From Maribacter arcticus (GTDB lineage: Bacteria > Bacteroidota > Bacteroidia > Flavobacteriales > Flavobacteriaceae), in the NCBI RefSeq assembly GCF_900167935.1, contig NZ_FUYL01000005.1:240871-304870 (forward strand): 64,000 nt of DNA. The letters are read 5' to 3'. Positions 34,527-43,286 of this stretch are shown piece by piece. The notes under the pieces were generated by a model that was not told where the DNA came from, did not search any database, and saw only the letters and a program-made list of their open reading frames with translations. The translations under genes were made by a program, and so were the position numbers. Numbering within the stretch: position 1 is the first letter of the stretch; every line of letters starts with the position of its first letter.

Positions 34527-34555
34527 GTTTACCTGTCTAATTCTGTCGATGGCGG
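34527..34555 (+). promoter_or_regulatory. Upstream module shared with the first LytS gene, copy 1
   Basis: 29 bases ending in GTCGATGGCGG match 36721-36749 at 22 positions without gaps. It lies 54 bp before the serine-hydrolase start. Just upstream, CGACAGAA (34483-34490) is the inverse of TTCTGTCG (34541-34548). This suggests a regulator site, possibly for the nearby LytTR proteins. Confidence 0.45.
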
Positions 34556-34609
34556 ATTTTTTGGACATTACACAGAAAAGATAAATATATTTGTTTCTAA
34601 ACCATAAAC

Positions 34610-35884
34610 GTGAAATTAGGCCTCAGCTTTTTATTAATATTATTCTGTACTGTTTCCATAGCGCAGCAACGTGGAAAACGTACAATGCGGAAAACCATTA
34701 CAGAAGCATCTAATGCTATCCTTGATTCATTCGAAAATGATATTCGAAATGAAATCGCTTCGAAAGAGATTGCTGGTGCGGCCTATGTTTTGTACCACAA
34801 AGGAGCTGTCGTTCGCATGAAAGCTTTTGGAGAATCCGATGTGGACTCCCACCGGCCAATGCAGACAACAGACATATTCAGACTGGCCTCGATGACCAAA
34901 CCCATCGCATCGCTGGCACTTCTGTTGTTACAGGAAGACGGACTAATCAACATGAACGACAGACTGGAAGAGTACCTTCCGGCTTTTACCAATCTCGTTG
35001 TACTAGATAGGATTGATACATTGAACGGTATGACAGTACTTCAGACCCATCCTGCCAAAAATCCGATCCTCTTGAGGCATCTCCTCACCCACACGGCAGG
35101 TTTTGCCAGTCAGCATAACGGAGAATTGAAATCCTTGTACCAGTCCACTTTCAAAGATATTTCCGCCAATGACCTTACCTATTTTGCTGATCAACTAGCA
35201 AGCTTACCCCTCAATCACGAACCTGGTGATGGATGGATATATGGTCCTTCGATCAATATTGCCGCTAAGGTAATTGAGCAGGTAAGCGGAATGTCATTTC
35301 AGGATTTTCTAGAGAAAAGGATTTTGGGTCCAATGCAAATGCATGAAACCCGTTTTTACCTTGATTCAACCGAGGCTAATAAACTTACGAGTCTGTATAC
35401 ACGTGATGCAAATGGTGTTATGAAAGTCGTTGATCCCGGCACAGTTTCGAGTCGCTTGATCTCAGGCCCAAAAGTACATTACAGTGGCTCAGGTGGACTG
35501 ACCTCCACGCTGAATGATTATCTGAAATTTTGTGTCATGATTCTCAACAACGGGGTGCATGAAGGAATAGTCGTTGCCAAACCGGAGACCATCGCACTTA
35601 TGAAAACCGACCAGGTTCCCCTGAACATCAATGGGGATTTGAATACTCAGCCGGGTCAACTTACTGAAGGATTTACCTTTGGTTATCAAATTGCGCGAAC
35701 AGAAAATAACAGATCGCTCAAACCCAAGGGAACCATATCCTGGTTTGGGGCAACTGGATCTATATTTTTCATAGACCCGCAAGAAAAAGTTATTGGCATA
35801 TACATGACTCAAATGCAGCCCTATTTCCATATCAATTCAAGAAAAAACTTTTCGAACTCGATGTTAAAGTCAATAATGAAATGA
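34610..35884 (+). CDS. Serine hydrolase of the beta-lactamase class C/ EstB type
   Basis: 424 residues with a signal peptide (cleavage after VSIAQ). The catalytic SxxK is in LASMTKPIASLALL (about residue 97), the YxN-type motif in WIYGPSINIAAKVIE, and the third motif in HYSGSGGLTSTLND. DxRLEEYLPAF and RHLLTHTAGFASQ are further marks of the class C/EstB/PBP4* group. Such enzymes cleave esters, D-amino-acid peptides or beta-lactams, and substrate cannot be inferred. It stands alone downstream of the putative regulatory module at 34527-34555. Confidence 0.92.
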   Translation: MKLGLSFLLILFCTVSIAQQRGKRTMRKTITEASNAILDSFENDIRNEIASKEIAGAAYVLYHKGAVVRMKAFGESDVDSHRPMQTTDIFRLASMTKPIASLALLLLQEDGLINMNDRLEEYLPAFTNLVVLDRIDTLNGMTVLQTHPAKNPILLRHLLTHTAGFASQHNGELKSLYQSTFKDISANDLTYFADQLASLPLNHEPGDGWIYGPSINIAAKVIEQVSGMSFQDFLEKRILGPMQMHETRFYLDSTEANKLTSLYTRDANGVMKVVDPGTVSSRLISGPKVHYSGSGGLTSTLNDYLKFCVMILNNGVHEGIVVAKPETIALMKTDQVPLNINGDLNTQPGQLTEGFTFGYQIARTENNRSLKPKGTISWFGATGSIFFIDPQEKVIGIYMTQMQPYFHINSRKNFSNSMLKSIMK

Positions 35885-35885
35885 A

Positions 35886-36260
35886 TTAATTATACATACC
35901 GAGTAAATAGATTTTTAAAAAAAAAGCTAAGTACAAAACTTTGGAAATATCTATATTTAATTGGTTTTGAGCGTTTAATAAGATGTTAGCGATTAAATCT
36001 AATCCGTATTTAAAAATGCTTTTAGCCTTCTTGTCATATTTTTTTAGAATAATTGGAGTTATTAGATAGAGGTATATTTTTGCTTTATAGCACCAGACAA
36101 AGGGAATCATTACCAATAAAACAAGTTTCTTAATTCTCTCTAAATCTTGTATATGTGTATTTTTAATCTATCAAATCCGCTGGATTTTATAGATTAAAAA
36201 TACATTTCTATCTGCCAGCGTTCTTTGTATGCTTGTTTTGCATTCTTAGGTTTTATTGAA
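35886..36260 (-). pseudogene. C-terminal remnant of an IS4-type transposase
   Basis: Read on the minus strand from about 36260 the sequence gives AKQAYKERWQIEM, the Y-x-x-R-W-x-I-E signature of IS4/DDE_Tnp_1 transposases. After stops and shifts it continues as IPFVWCYKAKIYLYLITPII, LKKYDKKAKSIFKYGLDLI and LNAQNQLNID, the usual C-terminal tail. The N-terminal two thirds and the ends of the element are absent. Confidence 0.75.
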
Positions 36261-36720
36261 TTTTAAAATGTTTGATTTTTAGGGAAGGCTACACTAAGAC
36301 TAAATCTTAGATTAAAATAGACCGCTTGTAATATAATTGCTTTTGGGAAACAATGACCTTTGAACACCTCTTTTTTAGCTTTCCTCTAGACTAGATGCGA
36401 TAGAACCAGGGCGATACCCCCATAGGCCAAATTTTGGGATTAATGAGCAAAGAACGCTATTCATTTCCAGCCACCATTGAGTTGGAATATAAAATTCCGG
36501 AGGGTTCCGATGCCGTAAAGGAAGTGACCCGTTGTCTCGAGTTTTGTAGGCAGCAACTTAAAACCTAGTCTTAAGGGCTTTTTATTGCTAGAAAACACAA
36601 TACGCTCAATCGATTCAAGCAAACGATTTATTAAACTCCAAAAAGAGAAAATTACAAGTACCAAAAAAAGGGAATACGATTCAAGCACAGAGACTTAAAC
36701 CCTAAGAGTACAAAACCGAC
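36261..36720. other. Decayed interval without a recognisable gene
   Basis: A plus-strand frame of 41 codons (36443-36568, SKERYSFPATIELEYKIPEG) reads like protein but matches nothing I know and stops early. It may be a fragment of a lost gene. An antisense frame at 36461-36688 is not supported. Confidence 0.3.
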
Positions 36721-36749
36721 GTTGACCCTGCCAAATCAGTCGATGGCGG
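36721..36749 (+). promoter_or_regulatory. Upstream module of the first LytS gene, copy 2
   Basis: Matches 34527-34555 at 22 of 29 positions, including a perfect 11-base end GTCGATGGCGG. It lies 42 bp before the histidine-kinase ATG. GTTGACC and GTCGATGG inside it could be two half-sites. Confidence 0.45.
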
Positions 36750-36791
36750 TTATTAATATACGATCTTAACATAAAATGGTATTTTTATAGC

Positions 36792-37820
36792 ATGGCACCA
36801 AAACCATCCTTATTAAATAGCACCTCAAAAGAGGTAGTTTTTCAGATATTGCTCCATGTCGTGCTTTTCGTATTTTTCTCATTCGATAAGAATGAACCGT
36901 CGATACAAGAATTTAAAATAGTGACTTTTATAAACTACGCGCTGGGAGCCTTTGTTATCAATTACATTTTGTTGCCCCGTTTTTTCTACAAAAAGAACTA
37001 TTTGCTTTTCTTTCTGTCCGTTGCGGTCATAGTTACTGCTATCATTATGATCGAGGAACTTGTTCTGGAGGCAGTCTATTATCCAGACACTCGTGGCAAG
37101 CATTTTCATGGTATTGTTTATAGTCTCTTGGATGTCATGCCCGTGATTATGATACTCGCAGGATTTAAGTTTGCTTGGGATGCATCTAAAAAACAATTGG
37201 AAGTTGAAGAACTACGCTCCTCTGTCAAGGAGAGCGAACTACAATTTCTGAAATCACAGATTAATCCACATTTTTTATTCAACAACCTGAACAATCTTTA
37301 TTCTTACGCTATAGAGGAGTCACCGAAAACGCCCTCTATTATTTTGGAACTTTCATCCGTACTGCGATATATGCTATATGACTGCAAGGAGAAATATGTG
37401 GTCCTTCCAAAGGAAATAAATCATCTTAAAAACTTCACCCAATTGAACGAGCTACAGATTGAGGAACGTGGTACGGTTAGCTTTAAAACCGGGAACATCC
37501 AATCAGACTATCGTATCGCGCCTTTAATCTTGATGGTGTTTATCGAGAATGCTTTTAAGCACAGTACGGCGAGCCAATCAAAGGATATTTCCATTGAGAT
37601 TGATATCCATGTAACAGACAGCGGGATATTGGAATTTAAATGTGAAAATTCATTTCGACCTGTAACAAATACTGATAATCTTTCTAAAGGCATAGGTCTT
37701 CAGAATGTTAAAAAACGATTGCTACTCTTATATCCTGATGTGCACGAACTAACTATTTTTGATTCTGGAGAAGTATATACCGTTCATTTGAAAATGCAAT
37801 TAAAGAAGGACACCGCATGA
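36792..37820 (+). CDS. LytS/YehU-type sensor histidine kinase (pair 1)
   Basis: 342 residues. Four transmembrane helices fill residues ~15-135 without a large extracellular domain, followed by a short coiled coil (KKQLEVEELRSSVKE). The His_kinase (PF06580) domain follows with phospho-acceptor His in SQINPHFLFNNLNNLYSY and an ATPase part with MVFIENAFKHS and GIGLQNVKKRL. This family partners with LytTR response regulators. Its stop overlaps the regulator start (ATGA), so both are made together. Signal is unknown. An identical gene order recurs at 40840-42590. Confidence 0.93.
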   Translation: MAPKPSLLNSTSKEVVFQILLHVVLFVFFSFDKNEPSIQEFKIVTFINYALGAFVINYILLPRFFYKKNYLLFFLSVAVIVTAIIMIEELVLEAVYYPDTRGKHFHGIVYSLLDVMPVIMILAGFKFAWDASKKQLEVEELRSSVKESELQFLKSQINPHFLFNNLNNLYSYAIEESPKTPSIILELSSVLRYMLYDCKEKYVVLPKEINHLKNFTQLNELQIEERGTVSFKTGNIQSDYRIAPLILMVFIENAFKHSTASQSKDISIEIDIHVTDSGILEFKCENSFRPVTNTDNLSKGIGLQNVKKRLLLLYPDVHELTIFDSGEVYTVHLKMQLKKDTA

Positions 37821-38536
37821 TACACTGCATCATTATTGAAGACCAACCGCCAGCTCAAAGGGTATTGAAAAAATACATCGGAGATATGAGTAATATGGCC
37901 TTGAAGGCAACTTTTGGGGATGCCCTACAGGCCATGGATTTTTTAAAATCCGAGCCTGTTGACCTCATTCTTTTGGACATTCACTTACCCAAGATTTCAG
38001 GTATCGATTTCTTAAAAGCATTGACACATAAGCCCCAAGTAATTTTGACCACTGCATTTTCTGAATATGCTTTGGAAAGCTATGAATATGATGTGGTCGA
38101 CTATCTTTTAAAACCATTTTCTTTCGAGCGCTTCGTGCAAGCGGTCTCCAAGGTCCCGATACTGAAATCGGAAGGATTCAAGCCCGAAAATCAAATTGAA
38201 ATCGTATCATCACCCGAAGTGATTTTTATTAAATCAGGTTACGAGCATATCAAAATTGATGTGGCCGATATCCGTTTTATTCAATCCGATGCTGATTATA
38301 CCGAAATCTTCACGTCCGAAAAGAAATATCTTTCCCAAGAACCGCTTCGGCATTGGGAAGAATATCTAGATCCAAAAAAGTTTGTACGTATACACAAATC
38401 CTACATCCTCAATACTTCAAAAATAAAAAAAATCATAGGCAACCAAGTGCGTTTGGATGAAAGCACGAACCTTCCTATTGGCCGTGCCTATAAAGAACAA
38501 TTTATGAAAAACCTAATTCGTAAAAGAAATCCTTAA
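37817..38536 (+). CDS. LytTR-family response regulator (pair 1)
   Basis: 239 residues. The receiver domain (1-120) has acidic IEDQPP, the phospho-acceptor Asp in LILLDIHLPKISG, the Thr/Ser in VILTTAFSEYA and the Lys in DYLLKPFSFER. The LytTR DNA-binding domain (about 135-235) has VIFIKSGYEHIKID and FVRIHKSYILNTSKI. LytTR dimers bind two direct repeats about 21 bp apart. The metallo-hydrolase gene follows 30 bp later and may be in the same operon. The site at 39949-39982 is a candidate target. Confidence 0.94.
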   Translation: MIHCIIIEDQPPAQRVLKKYIGDMSNMALKATFGDALQAMDFLKSEPVDLILLDIHLPKISGIDFLKALTHKPQVILTTAFSEYALESYEYDVVDYLLKPFSFERFVQAVSKVPILKSEGFKPENQIEIVSSPEVIFIKSGYEHIKIDVADIRFIQSDADYTEIFTSEKKYLSQEPLRHWEEYLDPKKFVRIHKSYILNTSKIKKIIGNQVRLDESTNLPIGRAYKEQFMKNLIRKRNP

Positions 38537-38566
38537 GAAATTAAAAAAAGACATAATCCCTTGAAT

Positions 38567-39424
38567 ATGAAAAAAATTAGCTTTTTATTTTGTTTAGTAT
38601 GTATGACTGTCCTTAATGCTCAGAGAGATTTTAGCAAGGCCAAAATAACCTCTGAAAAACTATCGGATAACATTTATGCTTTATTTGGTGAAGGAGGAAA
38701 TATCGGTTTGGCCATAGGTGAAGATGCAGCCTATCTTATCGATGATCAATTTGGTCCTCTAACTGAAAAAATAGTGGCACATGTACAGACGCTTACCGAT
38801 AAGCCCATCAATTTTGTTCTTAACACTCATATACATGGTGATCATATCGGAGGCAACGAAAACTTGGCCAAGGCGGGTGCCATAATAATAGCGCATGACA
38901 ACGTTCGCAAAAGAATGGTGACTGCAGATGAGCCCCAGCGAGAGGGAGCCTTTCCTGTTGTAACATTTAATGATAAAATGACATTGTATTTGGGTAATGG
39001 CAAAAGTCTTCATGCAATGCATGTAAATCCGGCTCATACCGACGGGGATACCTATTATTATTTTCCCGAAGATAATGTGATACATATGGGAGATAATTTT
39101 TCTGGTGGCTACCCAAATATAGATTTTAATTCAGGAGGGGATATCGACGGATTGATATCAAACCTTTCAATGGCTTTAGGTATAGTCGACGATGGCACCA
39201 AAATAATACCAGGCCATGGAGCTGTCTCTTCAAAGGCAGATTTGGAAAGCTATAAGAGCGTTTTGGTCACCCTTCGTGCCCGTGTAAAAAAGGCCAGGGA
39301 CGAAGGTAAGTCATTGGAAGAAACCCAAAAATTAGGCCTTTCGAAAGAATGGGATGCAACCCATGGACAGGGCTTTATCAACGCGGATAGGATTATTGAA
39401 TTCATTTATAAGTCCGCTGATTAA
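38567..39424 (+). CDS. Secreted metallo-beta-lactamase-fold hydrolase
   Basis: About 285 residues from the ATG at 38567 (a TTG two codons earlier is less likely). A signal peptide (cleavage after VLNAQ) is followed by an MBL domain with zinc motif HIHGDHIGG (HxHxDH), a second His in VNPAHTDGDTYY, the Asp in IHMGDNFSGG and a final His in IIPGHGAVS. This resembles the quinoprotein-relay-type MBL hydrolases and subclass-B-like periplasmic enzymes. True beta-lactamase activity is not implied. It sits between the two LytS/LytTR pairs, 30 bp after the first response regulator. Confidence 0.9.
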   Translation: MKKISFLFCLVCMTVLNAQRDFSKAKITSEKLSDNIYALFGEGGNIGLAIGEDAAYLIDDQFGPLTEKIVAHVQTLTDKPINFVLNTHIHGDHIGGNENLAKAGAIIIAHDNVRKRMVTADEPQREGAFPVVTFNDKMTLYLGNGKSLHAMHVNPAHTDGDTYYYFPEDNVIHMGDNFSGGYPNIDFNSGGDIDGLISNLSMALGIVDDGTKIIPGHGAVSSKADLESYKSVLVTLRARVKKARDEGKSLEETQKLGLSKEWDATHGQGFINADRIIEFIYKSAD

Positions 39425-39566
39425 AAAGATAATATTTAATACGTTTTCGGCTGTATTGAGGGTTATTTGTGTGATATAATAAACAGAGGTATGCTTCTGG
39501 GGACGTAATATTAGTTTTTTTTTGATAAGCTAAAATAAAGATCTATCCCTGGGCTATAACTGATGT

Positions 39567-39850
39567 ATTAACCGGCCAAGAGGGAGCTTTATCAACCCCT
39601 TCCCTTTCCATTCTAGCTACACCAATATTTTTCAGGGCAATTCGGACTTGAATCCTTCATTTTAAGATGCCTTTGATCTTGGTTATTTAAAACGATTGGA
39701 CGAACTTACTCTGACCTCCACTATTTACTACTAGAGGGAAACCAATTCCTTTGAAGTAATACAGGAAGAAACGGGACAAGTAACCTCAGACGGGATACGG
39801 ATTATACGCTCCATCCCATAAACCTTTCTACTAAAAAGCAATTCTTCATA
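39567..39850 (+). pseudogene. Decayed C-terminal piece of a TonB-dependent outer-membrane beta-barrel protein
   Basis: One frame, interrupted by stop codons, reads INRPRGSFINPFPFHSSYTN, IFQGNSDLNPSF, stop, DAFDLGYLKRLDELTLTSTI, YY, stop, RETNSFEVIQEETGQVTSDG and IRIIRSIP. This is the characteristic late barrel of the Bacteroidota OMP_b-brl_3 receptors (NP-x-L-P-F to ETNSFE). No signal, plug or C-terminal end is nearby. The intervals 39425-39566 and 39851-39948 show no gene. Confidence 0.8.
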
Positions 39851-39948
39851 CGTTAAGAATCATATATCGAGTAATATTCTGCTTGGTTAAAGACCTTCAA
39901 TCCGAATCTTTTTTGAAGTTCAAAAATTTTAAACCGATGAAATTTAAA

Positions 39949-39982
39949 GGTTCATCGCAAACTTTTTCGGGTTCATCGCAAA
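39949..39982 (+). promoter_or_regulatory. Candidate LytTR-binding direct repeat
   Basis: GGTTCATCGCAAA occurs at 39949-39961 and again at 39970-39982, with a start-to-start distance of 21 bp (two helical turns). This geometry is that of AgrA/ComE-type LytTR sites. It is 90 bp before the gene at 40072 and lies between two LytTR systems. Confidence 0.6.
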
Positions 39983-40071
39983 TTCCAAAAGTGACTGGTT
40001 TTGAGGCGTAAGTTTGTCCTGTAAATCATTAATAACCCGTCTGCAACATAGCAGACCTAAATTAAAATATC

Positions 40072-40659
40072 ATGAAAAAATTTTTAAAAAGTACCGCAGC
40101 ACTTGCCCTATTATTTGCAACCACAACAGGAATGGCAACCGAGCCTAAAATTAGTTTGGCTCATGGAAACGATGCAAAAAGTTTTATTGTTAAATTGGAC
40201 TCGCAAGCCCAAGATTCAAAAATCAAATTGATCGATGATAATGAACAGACCATTTACTCTGAGAATATCCTCGATGCCAATTACACCAAAAAATTCAATT
40301 TTAAAAATCTTGCTATCGGCACATATTACTTTTCGGTCGAAAATGCTCTTTCATCGGTAGTTTATACGCTTACCATCAACGACAAAAACGTAAGTATAGC
40401 CAATACAAACGAAAGCACTAACAAACCCATTTTCAGGAAGACGGACAATAAAGTTTTTGTAAATCTTTTCAATGCCGACCAGCAAAAAGTTGATATTACA
40501 ATTATCGATAGTGAAGAGATGGTTGTTTTTAAGGAATCAGCAAAAGACGAATTGATAATTGGAAAAATATTCAATTTTAAAAAGGCGTTGAAGGGGACTT
40601 ACACCATTAGGGTGAATGACGGAGAGGACACCTATTATCAAAACATTACTATTGGATAG
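40072..40659 (+). CDS. Secreted beta-sandwich protein of unknown function
   Basis: 195 residues with a signal peptide (cleavage after GMATE or TGMA, about residue 22). The mature part looks like two similar beta-rich halves: SKIKLIDDNEQTIYSEN with FNFKNLAIGTYYFSVENA, and VDITIIDSEEMVVFKES with FNFKKALKGTYTIRVNDGE. This resembles the DUF3244-like / sorting-domain-like sandwiches of Bacteroidota. It is followed by a strong terminator and preceded by the putative LytTR site, so it is the best candidate target of the two flanking two-component systems. Confidence 0.8.
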   Translation: MKKFLKSTAALALLFATTTGMATEPKISLAHGNDAKSFIVKLDSQAQDSKIKLIDDNEQTIYSENILDANYTKKFNFKNLAIGTYYFSVENALSSVVYTLTINDKNVSIANTNESTNKPIFRKTDNKVFVNLFNADQQKVDITIIDSEEMVVFKESAKDELIIGKIFNFKKALKGTYTIRVNDGEDTYYQNITIG

Positions 40660-40701
40660 ACGGTAATATATTCACCGAATTATAAAGTTGTTTGTTAGTG
40701 G

Positions 40702-40737
40702 AAAACGGTCTTTGAACAAAACTAAAGGCCGTTTTTC
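40702..40737 (+). terminator. Terminator after the secreted protein gene
   Basis: AAAACGGTCTTT, loop of ten bases, AAAGGCCGTTTTT. One G-T pair, with the T-run overlapping the stem end. Confidence 0.75.
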
Positions 40738-40839
40738 TATGCTCCGGCTTTTCAGCTAGAACGGTATAATTCAAACCATTCTTTGCTGGATGCTTATCTA
40801 CATTTTAATTATCTTGGCTACCACGATTAACCAATTTCT

Positions 40840-41880
40840 ATGCAACTTAATTCAACCACCTTAAAAACGAATCAGAAAATAGCCATCCATATTTTAGTAT
40901 GGGCGGTATTATTTTCATTGCCCTATATCTTTGCGCTGCAGGCCGAGGATGGCGGGCCACTTTCGCAACTGAAAAGCAAGAGATTATTGTTGAACTCGTC
41001 AATGTATATCTTTTGGGCCTTGACTTTCTACTTTAATAGCTACGTCCTTATCCCCAAGATTCTTTATCAAAGTAGGCTGTTGCTTTTTGTATTTGCAAAT
41101 CTCGGACTACTTGCTGGCATACTCTTCATCAACCGATGGATGTACAACCTTCTGATTTCCGAACATCCTTTTTTCTTTTCCAAAGCGATAACCTTCAATG
41201 GCCTACCGTTCCTGTTTTTTGTCTTGATAGGCATCGCGTTCAAAACGGTTTTCGACCGAATTAAAATGGACCGTATTGCCAAAGAGCGTGAGAGTGAAAA
41301 CCTAAAAACGGAGCTTTCCTTTTTACGCTCCCAGATCAGTCCGCATTTTCTGTTCAACGTACTAAACAATATCGTTGCTTTAGTAAGGTTGAAAAGTGAT
41401 GAATTGGAACCCACCATATTAAAATTGTCCTCCTTGATGCAATATATGTTGTACGAGACGGATGATGAAAAAGTATTGTTGAAAAGCGAAGCCGATTATC
41501 TTCAAAGTTATATCGACCTTCAGAAACTACGCTTTGGCGATCGGCTGAAGCTAAACGTAGATTTGGGATTGAAGGAAGATTGGCACACCATTGAACCCAT
41601 GCTCTTGATCCCCTTTGTGGAGAATGCCTTTAAACATGGTACTGGAATGATAGAAAACCCCATAATAGATATTTCGTTGCAAGCAGTCAACAATGAACTT
41701 GCCTTTATAGTAAAGAACAAGTACATCGATGATGACCAGGCCAAGGACAAGGTTTCTGGAATAGGACTGACCAATGTTAAACGACGGTTGCAACTTTTAT
41801 ATGGTAAAAACCATGACCTAAATATCCATAGTACGGACGAATGGTTTACCATTACCCTAAAACTAGCATTTGAGCCATGA
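40840..41880 (+). CDS. LytS/YehU-type sensor histidine kinase (pair 2)
   Basis: 346 residues with the same plan as the kinase at 36792: four transmembrane helices (about residues 17-137), a short coiled coil (RIAKERESENLKTELS), phospho-acceptor His in SQISPHFLFNVLNNIVAL, and ATPase motifs IPFVENAFKHGT and GIGLTNVKRRLQLLYG. It overlaps the response-regulator gene at ATGATG. The two kinases are clearly paralogous but well diverged, so the duplication is old or each was acquired separately. The sensed signal is unknown. Confidence 0.93.
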   Translation: MQLNSTTLKTNQKIAIHILVWAVLFSLPYIFALQAEDGGPLSQLKSKRLLLNSSMYIFWALTFYFNSYVLIPKILYQSRLLLFVFANLGLLAGILFINRWMYNLLISEHPFFFSKAITFNGLPFLFFVLIGIAFKTVFDRIKMDRIAKERESENLKTELSFLRSQISPHFLFNVLNNIVALVRLKSDELEPTILKLSSLMQYMLYETDDEKVLLKSEADYLQSYIDLQKLRFGDRLKLNVDLGLKEDWHTIEPMLLIPFVENAFKHGTGMIENPIIDISLQAVNNELAFIVKNKYIDDDQAKDKVSGIGLTNVKRRLQLLYGKNHDLNIHSTDEWFTITLKLAFEP

Positions 41881-42590
41881 TGAACTGTATAGCCATCGAC
41901 GATGAACCCTTAGCATTAGAACTGTTAAAAGATAACATAGGAAAGATACCTTTCCTGAATCTGGTAGCTGCTTGCAACAATGCTTTTGAGGCGATGGAAA
42001 CGATGCAGACACAATCCGTTGACCTCATATTCATCGATATACAGATGCCCGGCCTTACCGGACTCCAATTTATCGCCAGTCTTGAAAAGAAACCCTTAGT
42101 AATATTTATTACCGCTTATAAACAATACGCCGTGGAAAGCTATGACCTTGATGTTGTGGACTACCTAGTAAAACCAGTACCTCTGGAACGTTTTATAAAA
42201 GCTTGTAATCGTGCCAAGGAACTACATGAACTGAAATCCGTTAAAAGTTCTGTTACAAAAGAGAAGACCCCAAGCCATTTTTTCGTAAACGTAGATTACA
42301 GTCAGCTAAAAGTGAAATTCGATGATATTATCTGGATGAGAGGCTATGGAGATTACATAAAGTTTCATTTAAAAAGTATCGAACATCCACTTGTGGTACG
42401 TACCACTTTTAAGGACTTAGAAATGGAACTGCCACAGAATAAATTCATCAGGATTCATAAATCGTACTCAGTTGCCATAGACGAGATTACCGCCATTCGT
42501 AAGAACAGTATTTTTCTGGGCGAAAAAGAACTGTCGGTCGGCGAGACCTTTCGGGAAAGTGTAGAAAAATTGATCGGGAAGAGAAATTAG
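41877..42590 (+). CDS. LytTR-family response regulator (pair 2)
   Basis: 237 residues. The receiver domain has IDDEPLAL, the phospho-acceptor Asp in LIFIDIQMPGLTG, FITAYKQYA and the Lys in DYLVKPVPLER. The LytTR domain (about 135-235) has FFVNVDYSQLKVKFD, IIWMRGYGDYIKF and FIRIHKSYSVAIDEI. Start may be at either of two adjacent ATG codons overlapping the kinase stop. Partner of the preceding kinase. As with pair 1, binding to paired direct repeats is expected. Confidence 0.94.
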   Translation: MMNCIAIDDEPLALELLKDNIGKIPFLNLVAACNNAFEAMETMQTQSVDLIFIDIQMPGLTGLQFIASLEKKPLVIFITAYKQYAVESYDLDVVDYLVKPVPLERFIKACNRAKELHELKSVKSSVTKEKTPSHFFVNVDYSQLKVKFDDIIWMRGYGDYIKFHLKSIEHPLVVRTTFKDLEMELPQNKFIRIHKSYSVAIDEITAIRKNSIFLGEKELSVGETFRESVEKLIGKRN

Positions 42591-43286
42591 ATTTTTCCCG
42601 GATATGACAATTTGTGCCAATCCCATAAATCGGCCGTTTTACGGAACAGTTCAAGCATCATTCAAAAATATCCGTTTCCAGTTCCATTTGTCGTTCTTTT
42701 TAATAGTTCTGGTAATTCACCTTTTACGGAACTAAAAAAGTTCATTTAAACGGTCGTTTATCTATATTCTTTCGACATCCTAGTTTTATTGTCCTTGAAA
42801 GTATAATTTTCCATATCATTTAATGAAAGTCTATTTATACTTTTAACTATAGATTTTTGGATATGCTTGAATCAAAAGGAATGAGTAGAATTTAGATTTT
42901 TAAATCGATGATTTCTTCAAAGAAGGAATATATTTTAAGTTGATTAATGTGCATAAGGTTTTAAGCACAAATAAGGTTGCAGGAGTTTAAGAATATTTCT
43001 GAAATATGGCCGCGAGGGAAATACGGTTATAGATTAATCAAAAGCCTATTTCACTTGGAGAACTTTTTAAAGTAGACAAATGAATTGGGTAATAATTTCG
43101 GAGGTACTATAGCACCCTTTCTTAATACTAGCACTAAGTCACCCCACCTCCAGCATTTATCTTATCCCTCATTACGCAGGCTACATTCACTAAAAAATAA
43201 GCGCTTCCGGTTCCGCTCAATACAGATTGTGATTATTCAACCTCGTAGTGTTTATTGAAACATAAGAAATAACAATCCGTATTTTT
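42591..43286. other. Non-coding interval
   Basis: About 700 bp without a convincing gene. TTTTACGGAAC occurs twice (42637-42647 and 42722-42732), once after the self-complementary CGGCCG. Otherwise I see nothing that can be named, and it may be decayed sequence. Confidence 0.4.

Noticed and set aside
36461..36688. 75-codon minus-strand frame
   Set aside because: Hydrophobic by composition only; the plus strand in the same place reads more like a protein fragment, though also unassigned.
38567..39424. MBL-fold enzyme as a carbapenemase
   Set aside because: The zinc motif is common to the whole superfamily, and the rest resembles non-lactamase periplasmic hydrolases. No resistance claim is justified.
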